NCBI RefSeq assembly: GCF_029894125.1
Contig: NZ_JARXYZ010000037.1
Location: 1 to 64,000, forward strand
Direction: 5' to 3'
Origin: Kitasatospora sp. MAA19
GTDB taxonomy: Bacteria > Actinomycetota > Actinomycetes > Streptomycetales > Streptomycetaceae
Length of the DNA: 64,000 nt
A program made the position numbers and the translations under genes. The notes beneath the pieces were generated by a model that saw only the letters and a program-made list of their open reading frames with translations, did not search any database and had not been told where the DNA came from. Shown here piece by piece: positions 7,681-16,597 of the stretch (position 1 is the first letter of the stretch; each line of letters opens with the position of its first letter).

Positions 7681-9020
7681 CGGCGGAGGAACAGGGCCTC
7701 GGTGAGGGCCATCCGCTCCAGCTCCTGCGGGTCGACGCTCTCGTTGACCGCGTGGATCTGGGCGGTCGGCTCCTCGACGCCGATGAGCACGATCTCGGCC
7801 TTCGGGTAGAGCGAGCGCAGGGTGCTACAGAGCGGGATCGAGCCGCCCTGGCCGGACGTGACCATCGCGGTGCCGAAGGCCTCGGCCATGGCCTCGCCCA
7901 TCGCCTCGTACGCCGGGCCGGTGGTGTCGGCGCTGAACGGGGCGCCGTTGCCCTGGCGCTCGATGGTCAGCCGGGCGCCGAGCGGGACCAGCGCCTCCAG
8001 GTGGGCGACCAGCGCGTCCTGGGCAGCCGCCGGGTCGCTGCCCGGCGGGACGCGCAGGCTGACCAGGGCCTTGGCGGACGCCTGGACGGAGGAGGTGGCG
8101 CCGATCACCGGCGGGGCGTCGATGCCGAGGACCGTGACGGAGGGGCGGGCCCAGAGGCGGTCGGCGATCGTACCGGTGCCGGTCAGGGCGACGCCGTCAA
8201 GCACCTTGGCGTCGGAGCGGAACTGCTCCTCGGGGTACTGGACGCCGGTCCAGGTCTGGTCGCCGGCCAACCCGGCCACCGCGACGTCGCCGTTCTCGTC
8301 GTGCAGCGAGGCGAGCATCCGGACCAGCGACTGCAGCGCGTCCGGGGCGGCGCCGCCGAACGCGCCGGAGTGCAGGTTGCCGGCCAGGGTGGTGACCGCG
8401 ACCTCGACGATCGTCATGCCGCGCAGCGAGGCGGTCACGGTGGGCAGGCCGGGGGCGAAGTTACCGGTGTCGCCGATGATGATGGCGTCGGCGGCGAGCA
8501 GCTCGGGGTGGGCCTCGGCGTAGCGCTCCAGGCCGCCGGTGCCCTGCTCCTCCGAGCCCTCGACGATGATCTTCAGGCTGACCGGGTAGGCGTCGCCGTA
8601 CGCCTGGCGCAGCGCCCGCAGGGCGGTCAGGTGCATCAGGATGTTGCCCTTGCAGTCGGCGGCGCCGCGCCCGTACCAGCGGCCGTCGCGCTCGGTCAGT
8701 TCGAAGGCGGGGCTGAGCCAGGCGTCCTCGTCGAGCGGGGGCTGGACGTCGTAGTGCGAGTAGAGCAGGACGGTCGGCGCGCCCTGGGGGCCGGGCAGTT
8801 CGGCGTAGACGGACTGGGTGCCGTCCGGGGTGTCCAGCAGCCGGACGTTGGTCAGGCCCTCGGCGGCGAAGGCGTCGGCGACCCAGCGGGCGGCCTTCTC
8901 GCACTCCTCGACCGGGAACTGGCGCGGGTCGGCGACCGAGGGGAAGGCGACCAGTTCGGCGAGGTCGGTGCGGGCACGGTCCATCAGGGACCGGACGGCG
9001 TCGGCCAGGGGCTGTGACAT
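7656..9020 (-). CDS. M20 family metallopeptidase (dipeptidase)
   Basis: 454 residues, the usual length for M20A/M20C dipeptidases. Zinc ligands are visible: H89 and D91 in YSHYDVQ, bridging D122 in GAADCKG, and the general base pair E157-E158 in VEGSEEQG. The lid/dimerisation domain lies between about residues 200 and 355. It is expected to hydrolyse short peptides in the cytoplasm; there is no signal peptide. Its last 25 bp overlap the convergent DUF4184 gene, and it is divergent from the flavoprotein at 9202. Confidence 0.9.
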   Translation of the reverse strand: MSQPLADAVRSLMDRARTDLAELVAFPSVADPRQFPVEECEKAARWVADAFAAEGLTNVRLLDTPDGTQSVYAELPGPQGAPTVLLYSHYDVQPPLDEDAWLSPAFELTERDGRWYGRGAADCKGNILMHLTALRALRQAYGDAYPVSLKIIVEGSEEQGTGGLERYAEAHPELLAADAIIIGDTGNFAPGLPTVTASLRGMTIVEVAVTTLAGNLHSGAFGGAAPDALQSLVRMLASLHDENGDVAVAGLAGDQTWTGVQYPEEQFRSDAKVLDGVALTGTGTIADRLWARPSVTVLGIDAPPVIGATSSVQASAKALVSLRVPPGSDPAAAQDALVAHLEALVPLGARLTIERQGNGAPFSADTTGPAYEAMGEAMAEAFGTAMVTSGQGGSIPLCSTLRSLYPKAEIVLIGVEEPTAQIHAVNESVDPQELERMALTEALFLRRYAELRSV

Positions 9021-9201
9021 CGGGGCTCCGGGGGACGGGTCCGCCCGAGGGGTGGTGCGGGCGGAGGGGGTCGGTTGGGGTACCGCCGATCATAGGCGGA
9101 GTCGAACACGGCGGTCCGGCGGTTCGGCCCGGTGGTTCGGTCTGGCGTTCGGGGGCGGTGCGGCGACCGGCGGGACCGGCGGACGCATAGGATTGCTCGA
9201 C

Positions 9202-10641
9202 GTGACTGACTCCGGAAGCTCCGATTCCCGCAGCCCACTCGACACCGAGGCCTCGCCGCTCGACGCCGAGGTGCCCGGACGGCCGTCAGGCCGGTCGTCG
9301 GGTCAGGCGTCAGGTCTGCCGTCAGGCGAGGCGGCCGAGGCGGCCGAGGCGGTGCCCCAGGTGGTGTCCGAGACCGCGGCCGAGGCTGAGACCGCGCCCG
9401 AGGACGAGACCGGGCTTGCGGCGGTGCCCGAGGCCGCGCCGCAGACCGACCGGGTGGCGTCCGACCCGCACGACGGTGTCTGGGACGTCGTGGTGGTCGG
9501 CGCCGGACCGGCCGGGGCCTCGGCCGCGCACGCCGCAGCCGTCCAGGGCCGCCGGGTGCTGCTCCTCGACAAGGCCGAGCACCCCCGCTACAAGACCTGC
9601 GGCGGAGGCATCATCGGCCCGTCCCGGGACAGCCTGCCGCCCGACTTCCGGCTGCCGCTGCAGGACCGCGTGCACGTCGTCACCTTCGCGTACGACGGGC
9701 GGTTCACCCGGACGCGTCGTTCCCGGCAGATGCTGTTCGGCCTGGTCAACCGGGACGAGTTCGACCTGCGCCTGGTCCAGGCGGCCAAGCAGGCCGGGGC
9801 GGTGCTGGTCACGGGAGTGACCGTCACCGGCGTCGAGCAGCGCGGCGGCGAGCACCGGACGGCGCTGGTGACGGCCACCGACGGGCGCACCTTCGAGGCG
9901 CGCGCGGTGGTCGGCGCGGACGGCAGCGCGAGCCGGATCGCCCGGCACGTCGGCGTCACCTTCGACCAGATCGACCTCGGCCTGGAGGCGGAGATCCCGG
10001 TGCCGCCGCAGGTCGCCGCGGACTGGTCCGGCCGGATCCACCTCGACTGGGGCCCGCTGCCCGGCAGTTACGGCTGGGTGTTCCCGAAGACCGAGTCGAG
10101 CAGCCTGACCGTCGGCGTCATCTCGGCACGCGGCGACGGGGAGCGGACCAAGCAGTATCTCGCCGACTACATCCGGCGGTTGGGCCTGTCCGGCTTCACC
10201 CCGAGCGTGGAGTCCGGGCACCTGACCCGTTGCCGGGCCGAGGACTCGCCGCTCTCCCGCGGCCGGGTCCTGGTCGCCGGGGACGCGGCCGGACTGCTGG
10301 AGCCGTGGACCCGTGAGGGCATCTCGTACGCGCTGCGCTCGGGCCGGCTGGCCGGCGAGTGGGCGGTGAAGGTCGCGGAGGCGGGCAAGGCGGCGGACGT
10401 GCGGCGCGAGGCGCTGAACTACGCGTTCGCCATCAAGGCCGGGCTGGGCGTGGAGATGCGCGCCGGCAAGCAGCTGCTGGGGGCCTTCGAGCGGCGCCCG
10501 TACCTGTTCCACGCGGCGGTCTGCCTGGCGCCGCCGGCCTGGCGGGCCTTCGCCCGAACCACCCAGGGGCACACCACCTTTGCCCAGGTGCTGCGGCAGT
10601 ACCGCGCGGCCCGGAAGCTGGCGGCGATGGCGTCCCGCTGA
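9202..10641 (+). CDS. Geranylgeranyl reductase family FAD-dependent oxidoreductase
   Basis: 479 residues. Residues 1-90 are a low-complexity acidic Ala/Glu/Ser-rich extension without predicted fold. The flavoprotein then starts: VVVGAGPAGASAA (GAGPAG at 100-105), KTCGGGIIG, GADGSASRIAR and VAGDAAGLLEPWTREGI are the FAD and substrate-face motifs of the GGR/ChlP family, which saturates isoprenoid double bonds, for example in menaquinone or lipid chains. The GTG at 9202 is the first start after the divergent intergenic region; a later start at the fold is possible. etfBA lies 8 kb away and is not linked. A run of 33-bp repeats starts at its stop codon. Confidence 0.85.
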   Translation: MTDSGSSDSRSPLDTEASPLDAEVPGRPSGRSSGQASGLPSGEAAEAAEAVPQVVSETAAEAETAPEDETGLAAVPEAAPQTDRVASDPHDGVWDVVVVGAGPAGASAAHAAAVQGRRVLLLDKAEHPRYKTCGGGIIGPSRDSLPPDFRLPLQDRVHVVTFAYDGRFTRTRRSRQMLFGLVNRDEFDLRLVQAAKQAGAVLVTGVTVTGVEQRGGEHRTALVTATDGRTFEARAVVGADGSASRIARHVGVTFDQIDLGLEAEIPVPPQVAADWSGRIHLDWGPLPGSYGWVFPKTESSSLTVGVISARGDGERTKQYLADYIRRLGLSGFTPSVESGHLTRCRAEDSPLSRGRVLVAGDAAGLLEPWTREGISYALRSGRLAGEWAVKVAEAGKAADVRREALNYAFAIKAGLGVEMRAGKQLLGAFERRPYLFHAAVCLAPPAWRAFARTTQGHTTFAQVLRQYRAARKLAAMASR

Positions 10642-10655
10642 GGGGGGGCCGTCCT

Positions 10656-10754
10656 GCGCGGGCGTTTCGCTGAGGGATGGCCTGTCCGGCGCGGGCGTTC
10701 CGCTGAGGGATGGCCTGCCCGGCGCGGGCGTTCCGCTGAGGGATGGCCTGCCCG
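10656..10754. repeat. 33-bp tandem repeat, three full copies plus partial copies
   Basis: Unit GCGCGGGCGTTCCGCTGAGG followed by GATGGCCTGCCCG, at 10656-10688, 10689-10721 and 10722-10754, nearly identical. A partial copy to the left overlaps the flavoprotein stop codon (CCGCTGAGG), so the array seems to have grown from the gene's own 3' end. Confidence 0.85.
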
Positions 10755-10816
10755 GCGCGGGCGTCTCCGTCGTGCGGAGGCCGATGCGGGACGACGAGGG
10801 ACGCAGGGACGACGTG

Positions 10817-10848
10817 GGCCGGCGCTCCGCTGCTCTGGAGCGCCGGCC
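10817..10848. terminator. Bidirectional terminator between flavoprotein and chitinase genes
   Basis: Perfect 12-bp stem GGCCGGCGCTCC (10817-10828) with GGAGCGCCGGCC (10837-10848), 8-nt loop, between convergent genes. Confidence 0.75.
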
Positions 10849-10885
10849 GTCTCGCGTCACCGGTCCAACAGGCCGGTCTTCCCGG

Positions 10886-13189
10886 CTACTTGAGGCCGGA
10901 ATCGAGGGCGTTGATGAGCGTGCCGGACGGGGTGTCGCCGGACATCTCCCAGATCATGCCGCCGAGCAGGTTCTTCGACTTGAGGTAGGCCGTCTTCTGA
11001 GCGATCGACCAGGTGTCGTCGAAGGTCCACCACTGGCCACCGGCTCCCGTGTAGCCGTACGTCGCAATGGACTTGGGGTCGTGGTAGACGGTGAGGTCGG
11101 GGACGCCGGTGATGAGGTTGTTGTAGCCGCGGGTACCGGCCTCCTCGGCGAACTGGCCGGGGGCGGCGCCGTTCGCGGACTGCCACACGCCGGAGGCGCC
11201 GCCGTCCGCCACGCCCTGCCAACCGCGCCCGTAGAACGGGAAGCCGATGGTGAGCTTGCGCGGGTTGACCCCGGCGCCGAGGTAGGCCTGGACCGCCGCG
11301 TCCACGCTGAAGTGGACGTTGTACGGGTCGTTCGGGTCGCTGTAGAGGTTGGCCTGCGGGCCGGTGCGGTTGGGCTCCCAGGAGTTGTCGCTGCCGGAAC
11401 CGTGGAAGTCGTAGCCCTGGACGTTGGCGATGTCCAGCGAGCTGAAGATCTTCGTGAGGTCCCAGCCCGCGGCGACCTTCGCCGGGTCGGCCGGGGTGAA
11501 GGCGGTGAGCAACTTGTGCGAGCCGCCCAACGCGTCGAGCTGCTTGCGGAATTCGGCCAGCAGCAGGGTCAGGTTGCCCTTGTCGTCGGCGCTCCAGTGG
11601 TTGCCGGCGTGGCCGTCGGCGGAGCCGGGCCACTCCCAGTCGAGGTCGATGCCGTCGAAGATTCCGGCCGCCACGCCGTCGCCGCCGGCACCGTTGTAGA
11701 CCGGCAGATTGCCCTTGATCCAGGTCTCCACGCAGGACTTGACGAACTTCTGGCGGGAGGCGTCGGTGGCGGCGACGTCCGAGAAGTACTTGGAGTACGT
11801 CCAGCCACCGAGCGAGACGACCACCTTCAGGTTCGGGTACTTGGCCTTGAGCTTCTTCAACTGGTTGAGGTTTCCGCGGAGTTTGCCCCAGCCGTCGTCG
11901 GCCACGCCGTCCACCGACTGGTCGGCGCTCATCGGGCGGGCGTAGTCGGCGTCGGCGTCACCGGCGCCGGTGCCCTGGTCCGGGTCCTGCGGGTTGGCGG
12001 TGGTGCCCTTGGTGACGCCCGCCAGGCAGGTCAGATTGACCGGATCGATGTTCTCGAAGGCGTAGTTGACGACGTCGAGCTTGGCCGCGCTGCCCGAGGT
12101 GTCGAGGTTCTTGACGAAGTACTGGCGGCCGTAGATGCCCCACTGGACGAAGTAGCCGACCCGGGCGTACTTTCCGGCGCCGACCAGGTCCGAAGTGGTG
12201 GCGGTGAGCGGCGAGGAGGCGGGCGAGGCGTTGTCGGCGGGGTCGCGGGCCTTCACGGTGAACGTGTAGGTGGTGGAGGGCGACAGGCTGCCGACGGTCG
12301 CGGTGAGGGTGCCGCCACCGACCGTCGTCACCAGCGTGCCGCCCTGGTAGACGTCGTACGCGGCGACCCGGACGTTGTCGGTCGCGGCATTCCAGGCGAG
12401 CGTGACGTCCGACGAACTGACTGCTGTGGAGCGGAGGTTGGTCGGCGCGGTGGGCGGGGTGGTGTCCGTCGACGGGTCGAAGGTGGCGGCGGTGACGGGT
12501 GCGCTGAGCGGCCCGGTGTTGCCTCGGCTGTCCTTGGCCCGAACGGTCAGGGTGTACGTCGTGGCCGGGGTGAGCCCGGTGACCAGGGTGCCGGCGGTGG
12601 TGCTGGAGGCGACCACGGTGCTGCCGTTCAGCACGTCGTAGGAGGCGACCGGGAAGTCGCCGCCGGTGGCGGCCGGCCAGGTGAGGGTGAGCGTGTGCGC
12701 GGTGGACTCGGTGACCACCGGGGTGCCCGGCGCCGATGGCGGGACGTCGGCGGTGCCGTCGCACTTGTCGCCGTTGATGTGGCAGTTGGTCGGCGTGGAG
12801 ACCGGGCCGTTGCCGACGAACCAGAAGCTGTACGGCTCGGTGGTGCTGTGGGCGTTGACGGTGGCGTTGTAGAAGGCGTTGGTGGCGGTGACGTGCCGGC
12901 CGTTGACGGTGGCGGTGCCGTTGTAGCTGTTGCCGATGGTGACGCCGGCCGGCAGGTCGAACTCCAGGGTCCAGCCGGTCACGGCGGTGGCGCTGTCGTT
13001 GTGGACGATGTAGGTGCCCTGCCACCAGGAGCCGTTGTTGGCGGTGGTGAAGGTGGCGGTGAGCTTTCCGGTGGCGTTCGCCGGGGCTGCCAGCGCGGTG
13101 AGCGCGGCGAGGGGCAGGAGCAGGACGGGGAGCAGTGCCAGCAGTCTGCTGCGCACGCGTGGGCGTCTGGCCCGGGATCGAGCGGACAT
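10886..13189 (-). CDS. Secreted multidomain chitinase: CBM2, two FN3, GH18
   Basis: 767 residues. The signal peptide (1-39) has a basic start, a leucine-rich core and an APANA cleavage site. A family-2 carbohydrate-binding module (about 41-135) has the WWQGTYIVHN pattern. Two fibronectin type III domains (about 140-225 and 228-318) follow, then the GH18 catalytic domain (about 322-767). The catalytic motif DGIDLDWEW is complete, with acid E519 and D517. It is an extracellular chitinase feeding chitin-derived N-acetylglucosamine catabolism. The ATG at 13189 is preceded by AGGGAGA; the open frame continues upstream into the promoter and is not coding there. Expression should follow the direct-repeat promoter at 13292-13333. 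Confidence 0.95.
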   Translation of the reverse strand: MSARSRARRPRVRSRLLALLPVLLLPLAALTALAAPANATGKLTATFTTANNGSWWQGTYIVHNDSATAVTGWTLEFDLPAGVTIGNSYNGTATVNGRHVTATNAFYNATVNAHSTTEPYSFWFVGNGPVSTPTNCHINGDKCDGTADVPPSAPGTPVVTESTAHTLTLTWPAATGGDFPVASYDVLNGSTVVASSTTAGTLVTGLTPATTYTLTVRAKDSRGNTGPLSAPVTAATFDPSTDTTPPTAPTNLRSTAVSSSDVTLAWNAATDNVRVAAYDVYQGGTLVTTVGGGTLTATVGSLSPSTTYTFTVKARDPADNASPASSPLTATTSDLVGAGKYARVGYFVQWGIYGRQYFVKNLDTSGSAAKLDVVNYAFENIDPVNLTCLAGVTKGTTANPQDPDQGTGAGDADADYARPMSADQSVDGVADDGWGKLRGNLNQLKKLKAKYPNLKVVVSLGGWTYSKYFSDVAATDASRQKFVKSCVETWIKGNLPVYNGAGGDGVAAGIFDGIDLDWEWPGSADGHAGNHWSADDKGNLTLLLAEFRKQLDALGGSHKLLTAFTPADPAKVAAGWDLTKIFSSLDIANVQGYDFHGSGSDNSWEPNRTGPQANLYSDPNDPYNVHFSVDAAVQAYLGAGVNPRKLTIGFPFYGRGWQGVADGGASGVWQSANGAAPGQFAEEAGTRGYNNLITGVPDLTVYHDPKSIATYGYTGAGGQWWTFDDTWSIAQKTAYLKSKNLLGGMIWEMSGDTPSGTLINALDSGLK

Positions 13190-13291
13190 GGTTCTCCCTG
13201 TGACTGTGGGGGTTGAACAGGGCGACGTAGAACCGCGGGGCTTGGTGCGTGTGCGATGGGTGCCCGTGTTGTGGGGAGACGGGGCATGGGC

Positions 13292-13333
13292 ACTGTAGGA
13301 GGACTGGACCAATGCGTCAACAGGTCTGTACCA
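13292..13333 (-). promoter_or_regulatory. Chitinase promoter with 12-bp direct repeats
   Basis: Read on the minus strand, TGGTACAGACCT (13333-13322) and TGGTCCAGTCCT (13311-13300) are direct repeats flanking and overlapping the -35 box TTGACG (13320-13315). A 17-bp spacer leads to the -10 box TACAGT (13297-13292). This is the layout known for chitin-inducible, glucose-repressed Streptomyces chitinase promoters. Confidence 0.85.
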
Positions 13334-13424
13334 CTGGGGAGTTGGGGGGGTAGGTCGGGGGTGGAGGCCCGGGTGGCGACTGGGGGTGGCGGCCGACGGG
13401 TGACAGATGACAACTTTCAGATTT

Positions 13425-13462
13425 CAGATAACAGAAGTTGAAATCTGTTATCTGTTATCTGT
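13425..13462 (-). terminator. AT-rich CAGATAACAG hairpin at the ArsR gene 3' end (copy A)
   Basis: CAGATAACAGA (13425-13435) pairs perfectly with TCTGTTATCTG (13444-13454) over 11 bp. The right arm repeats once more as TTATCTGTT, which contains the stop codon of the ArsR gene (13455-13457). The region is strikingly AT-rich for this genome and is homologous to the element at 26554-26600. Confidence 0.6.
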
Positions 13463-14441
13463 TCGCCCCCGCCAGCTCGTCCCCGAGCGGGCTGCGCAGG
13501 TACAGCACCGAGCGGCCGTGTCGGGCCCGGGTGACCAGGCCGGTGGCGGCGAGGACGGACAGGTGCTGGCTGACCGCGCCCGGGGTGACGCCCAGTCGGT
13601 AGGCGAGGTCGGTGGTGGAGGCGGGTTCGGCGAGCAGGGTCAGCAGCCGGGCCTTCGGTCCGCCGACCAGTGCCGCCAGGGCCTGCGGCGGCACCGGCGT
13701 ACCCGCGCCGGCCATGCCCGCCTGGCCGCGGGCCGGGTAACTGATCTGCGGCGCCCGGTCGTTGCTGATCATGGTGATCGCGCCGCGGGCGAAGAAGGTC
13801 GGGATGAGCACGAGGCCGCGTCCGTCCACGGCGGTCTCGGCGTCCCAGTCCGTCCATCGCCGGTTGATCGACAGGACGCCGTCCTCCCAGCGCAGTCGGT
13901 GGTCCAGGTCGGCGAAGAGGGCCGCCGCGCCGTGCTGGGAGAGCAACCGGGCCCGGTAGACCAGGTCGGCGTCCAGGACCGCACGGGCCTGCGGCCACCA
14001 GGAGGGCGCGAGGCAGACCTCCCAGTACTCCTCCAGCGCGTCGGCGATCCGCTGCAGCAGTCGCGCCGGGTCCGCCAGCCCTGCGGCGAGCGCGGCGGGC
14101 ATCGGCCGACCGTGCGGCAGGAAGGTCTGCTCCAGTTCGGGGCGCAGCTGCTCCGGCGGCAGCGCGCGGACGGTGGCCAGCTCGGTGCGGAAGTCGGCGG
14201 CCGGGGTGGCCGGGCGGGGTGTCAGGAAGTCGGGGATCCAGCGGTTTCCGGCGATGAGCGACAGCAACAGCGTGGAGTCCAGCCGCTCGAAGGCGGGCCG
14301 GAGCCGTTCGAAGGCCGGAGTCTGGAGCGAGTAGACGCCCGGGTGGGTCCACATGCGCAGGCTGAGCGAGGCCTCCTGGATCGGGGAGACGGCGAACCAG
14401 GTGGTGGCGAGGTCGGCCAGGCCGAGCGTGAAGCGGTGCAC
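13455..14441 (-). CDS. ArsR-family winged-helix transcriptional regulator (long form)
   Basis: 328 residues. The first 250 residues are an uncharacterised all-purpose domain seen in large streptomycete ArsR-type regulators. The C-terminal 80 residues form the winged helix: LTLLAEPASTTDLAYRLGV, TPGAVSQHLSVLAATGLV (recognition helix) and SVLYLRSPLG. The GTG at 14441 is preceded by AGGAG 8 nt upstream. It is divergent from an MFS transporter and separated from it by 112 bp containing a TTTAG/CTAAA inverted repeat, so it probably represses the transporter and itself. The TAA stop lies inside the AT-rich repeat element. Confidence 0.82.
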   Translation of the reverse strand: MHRFTLGLADLATTWFAVSPIQEASLSLRMWTHPGVYSLQTPAFERLRPAFERLDSTLLLSLIAGNRWIPDFLTPRPATPAADFRTELATVRALPPEQLRPELEQTFLPHGRPMPAALAAGLADPARLLQRIADALEEYWEVCLAPSWWPQARAVLDADLVYRARLLSQHGAAALFADLDHRLRWEDGVLSINRRWTDWDAETAVDGRGLVLIPTFFARGAITMISNDRAPQISYPARGQAGMAGAGTPVPPQALAALVGGPKARLLTLLAEPASTTDLAYRLGVTPGAVSQHLSVLAATGLVTRARHGRSVLYLRSPLGDELAGANR

Positions 14442-14496
14442 GGGGTGCTCTCCTGCCGCGCCGTACGTGGACGCGGGCACGGTGGGGGCGGATGGA

Positions 14497-14513
14497 TTTA
14501 GCCAGAGCCTAAA
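14497..14513. promoter_or_regulatory. Inverted repeat between ArsR and MFS genes (candidate operator)
   Basis: TTTAGCCAGAGCCTAAA: outer arms TTTAG and CTAAA are exact complements around a 7-bp centre, in the 112-bp divergent intergenic region, 40 bp ahead of the MFS start and 56 bp ahead of the regulator start. Confidence 0.5.
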
Positions 14514-14553
14514 GGAGTACCTGGCCCGGGCCGGCAGGCGGTGTGATCGGGGC

Positions 14554-15948
14554 ATGACCACCACCTCACCGGCGGAGACCTCCGCATCTGACCCCGCCAT
14601 GCCCGGAAGCACCGGAAGCACCGGAAGCACCGGAAGCGTCGGAGCCACCGGAGCCACCGGAAGCGCCACAAGCGCCGGAGCCGGTGGGCCGTTCGGGGCC
14701 GTGCGACGACGGTTGCACCCCGACCCGATGGTCCGGCGGCTGGCCGGGATCACCCTGGTCAACACCGTGGGCAACGGCCTGTCCCTGTCCGTCGCGGTGC
14801 TGTTCTTCACCCGGGTGCTCGGCCTGAGCGCCGCCCAGCTGGGCCTCGGGATGACCGCCGCAGGCCTGTGCGGGGTCGCCGCCAGCGTGCCGGCCGGGCG
14901 GGCCGCCGACCGCTGGGGAGCCCGCCGGGTGCTGGTGGTGCTGGTCGCGGCGGAGGCGGTCGGCACCGCCGGGTACACGTTGGTGCACAGCTATCCGGCC
15001 TTCGTGGTGCTGGCCTGCGGGGTCTCCGCCGTCGACCGCGGGTCGGCCGCGGTGCGGAACGCCCTCTACGCCGAGGTGCTGCCGCCCGACCGCCGAGTGG
15101 CGGGCCGCGCTTATCTGCGGGTGGTGACCAACGTCGGCATCTGCGTCGGGACGGCCGTCGGCGCGATCGCGCTCCAGATGGACACCCGGCCCGTCTATCT
15201 GACGGCGATTCTGGCCGACGCCGTCTCCTTCACGGTTGTCGCCGTGCTGTTCCACCGCCTCCCCGACCTCGGGCACCCGGGGCCGGTGGCGCCGTCCGTG
15301 GACCCGGCGACGGAGAGCGTCCGGCCGGGGAAGCGGCGCAACCCGGCGCTGCGGGACGGCCCGTTCCTGGTGGTGACGGTGCTGAACGCGGTCCTCGGGC
15401 TGCAGTTCGCCGTCCTGGAGGTCGGCGTGCCGCTGTGGATCGTCCAGGACACCGACGCGCCCCGGATCACCGTCGCGGGCACCCTGATCGTCAACACCCT
15501 GCTGGTGATCGCCCTTCAGGTGCGGGCCACCCGGGGGACCGAGGACCGGGCGACGGCCGCCCGGCTCTGCGGCCGGGCGGGTCTGCTGCTCGCCGCCTCG
15601 TGCCTGGTCATCGCCCTCGCGCACGGCCTGCCCGCGATCGTCGCGGCCGTGGTGGTGCTCGGCGGGGTCGCGCTGCAGTCGCTGGCCGAGGTGCTCGGCC
15701 AGGCGGGCGGCTGGGCGCTCAGCTACGACCTCGCGGGGGAGCACGACCACGGCGCCTACCAGGGCGTGTACAACGCGGGTTCGGCGGCGGCGCTGATGGC
15801 CGGTCCGGCGCTGGTCAGCACCGCCGTGATCGGGTTCGGCCTGGTGGGCTGGGCGGTGCTGGGGGCGGTACTGGCGGCGGCGGGTCTGGCGATGGGCCCC
15901 GCCGTCCGGTGGGCCGGGCGGCGGGGCGGGGACGCCGAGGGGAGGTGA
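14554..15948 (+). CDS. MFS transporter
   Basis: 464 residues with about 12 membrane segments from residue 65 onward and the loop 2-3 signature GRAADRWGARRV. Residues 17-37 are a Gly/Ser/Thr-Ala repeat encoded by seven 9-bp units. Substrate is unknown; the arrangement, divergent from an ArsR-type regulator, is typical of drug or metabolite efflux (inference). The ATG at 14554 is chosen over the in-frame upstream start because the latter would read through the operator. It ends 5 bp from the convergent RidA gene. Confidence 0.85.
   Translation: MTTTSPAETSASDPAMPGSTGSTGSTGSVGATGATGSATSAGAGGPFGAVRRRLHPDPMVRRLAGITLVNTVGNGLSLSVAVLFFTRVLGLSAAQLGLGMTAAGLCGVAASVPAGRAADRWGARRVLVVLVAAEAVGTAGYTLVHSYPAFVVLACGVSAVDRGSAAVRNALYAEVLPPDRRVAGRAYLRVVTNVGICVGTAVGAIALQMDTRPVYLTAILADAVSFTVVAVLFHRLPDLGHPGPVAPSVDPATESVRPGKRRNPALRDGPFLVVTVLNAVLGLQFAVLEVGVPLWIVQDTDAPRITVAGTLIVNTLLVIALQVRATRGTEDRATAARLCGRAGLLLAASCLVIALAHGLPAIVAAVVVLGGVALQSLAEVLGQAGGWALSYDLAGEHDHGAYQGVYNAGSAAALMAGPALVSTAVIGFGLVGWAVLGAVLAAAGLAMGPAVRWAGRRGGDAEGR
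14605..14667 (+). repeat. 9-bp tandem repeat inside the MFS gene
   Basis: Seven 9-bp units of GGAAGCACC and variants, coding for Gly-Ser/Ala-Thr/Val/Ala triplets in the cytoplasmic N-terminal tail of the transporter. Confidence 0.8.
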
Positions 15949-15953
15949 GGCGG

Positions 15954-16358
15954 CTACTCCTGGACGATCGCGAGGGCCTCGATCTCGATCAGCACCTCGG
16001 GCAGGAAGAGCGCCGCGACCTGCACCGCCGAACTGGCCGGCGGGCAGGCGGTGTTCACGTGCTCGTCGCGGGCCTCGCGGATGGCCGGGAGGTAGCCGAT
16101 GTCGGTCACGAAGATGGTGAACTTCACGACGTCGGAGAAGTCGGCCCCGGCGGCGGCCAGGCAGCGGCGCAGGTTCTCGAAGACCTGGCGCGCCTGTGCC
16201 TTCGGGTCGCCCACGCCGACCAGGTTCCGGTGCTCGTCGAAGGCGACCTGACCGGAGACCTGGACCAGCCGACCGGTGCCGGTGACGACCTGGGTGTAGC
16301 CGGTACCGGGGGCGACTCCGGGCGGCTCGGTGAGGTGGGTGAGGTGCGTGGTGGTCAT
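15954..16358 (-). CDS. RidA family protein (YjgF/YER057c/UK114)
   Basis: 134 residues, the standard RidA length. TYTQVV-like start, VQVSGQVAFDEHRNLVG, QARQVFENLRRCL and VKFTIFVTDIGYLPAIREAR are family motifs. The arginine that binds the substrate carboxylate is usually in a C-terminal RxxVxV-like motif; here the region reads PPASSAVQVAALFLPEVLIEIEA, so the usual Arg before the V-rich strand is absent and the protein is probably a non-RidA subfamily (Rid2-Rid7 type). Such proteins remove reactive enamines or serve special pathways. ATG 16358 is used; ATG 16367 is equally possible. Confidence 0.85.
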   Translation of the reverse strand: MTTTHLTHLTEPPGVAPGTGYTQVVTGTGRLVQVSGQVAFDEHRNLVGVGDPKAQARQVFENLRRCLAAAGADFSDVVKFTIFVTDIGYLPAIREARDEHVNTACPPASSAVQVAALFLPEVLIEIEALAIVQE

Positions 16359-16419
16359 GGCGCTCATCGTGGCCCAGCCCGAGTACGCGGCGCACCCCCG
16401 TTTCGCGGTCGGCGTCACG

Positions 16420-16479
16420 CCGGTGCCGGATGCACCGGTGCCGGATACGCCGACGCCGGATGCGCCGACGCCGGATCCG
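16420..16479. repeat. 15-bp tandem repeat, four copies
   Basis: Units of 15 bp (CCGGTGCCGGATGCA, CCGGTGCCGGATACG, CCGACGCCGGATGCG, CCGACGCCGGATCCG) fill 60 bp of the divergent region between the RidA and enoyl-CoA hydratase genes. Confidence 0.8.
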
Positions 16480-16597
16480 GCGGGGGTGGCTCTGGTCGAG
16501 GGGCGGGTGGGCGTGCCAGAGTCGTCCGGGCGTCGTCCGGCCACCCCGGGCGGCGCGGCAGTCCGACCCACCCTCAGCCGGAAGGCAGGCCCCGCCG

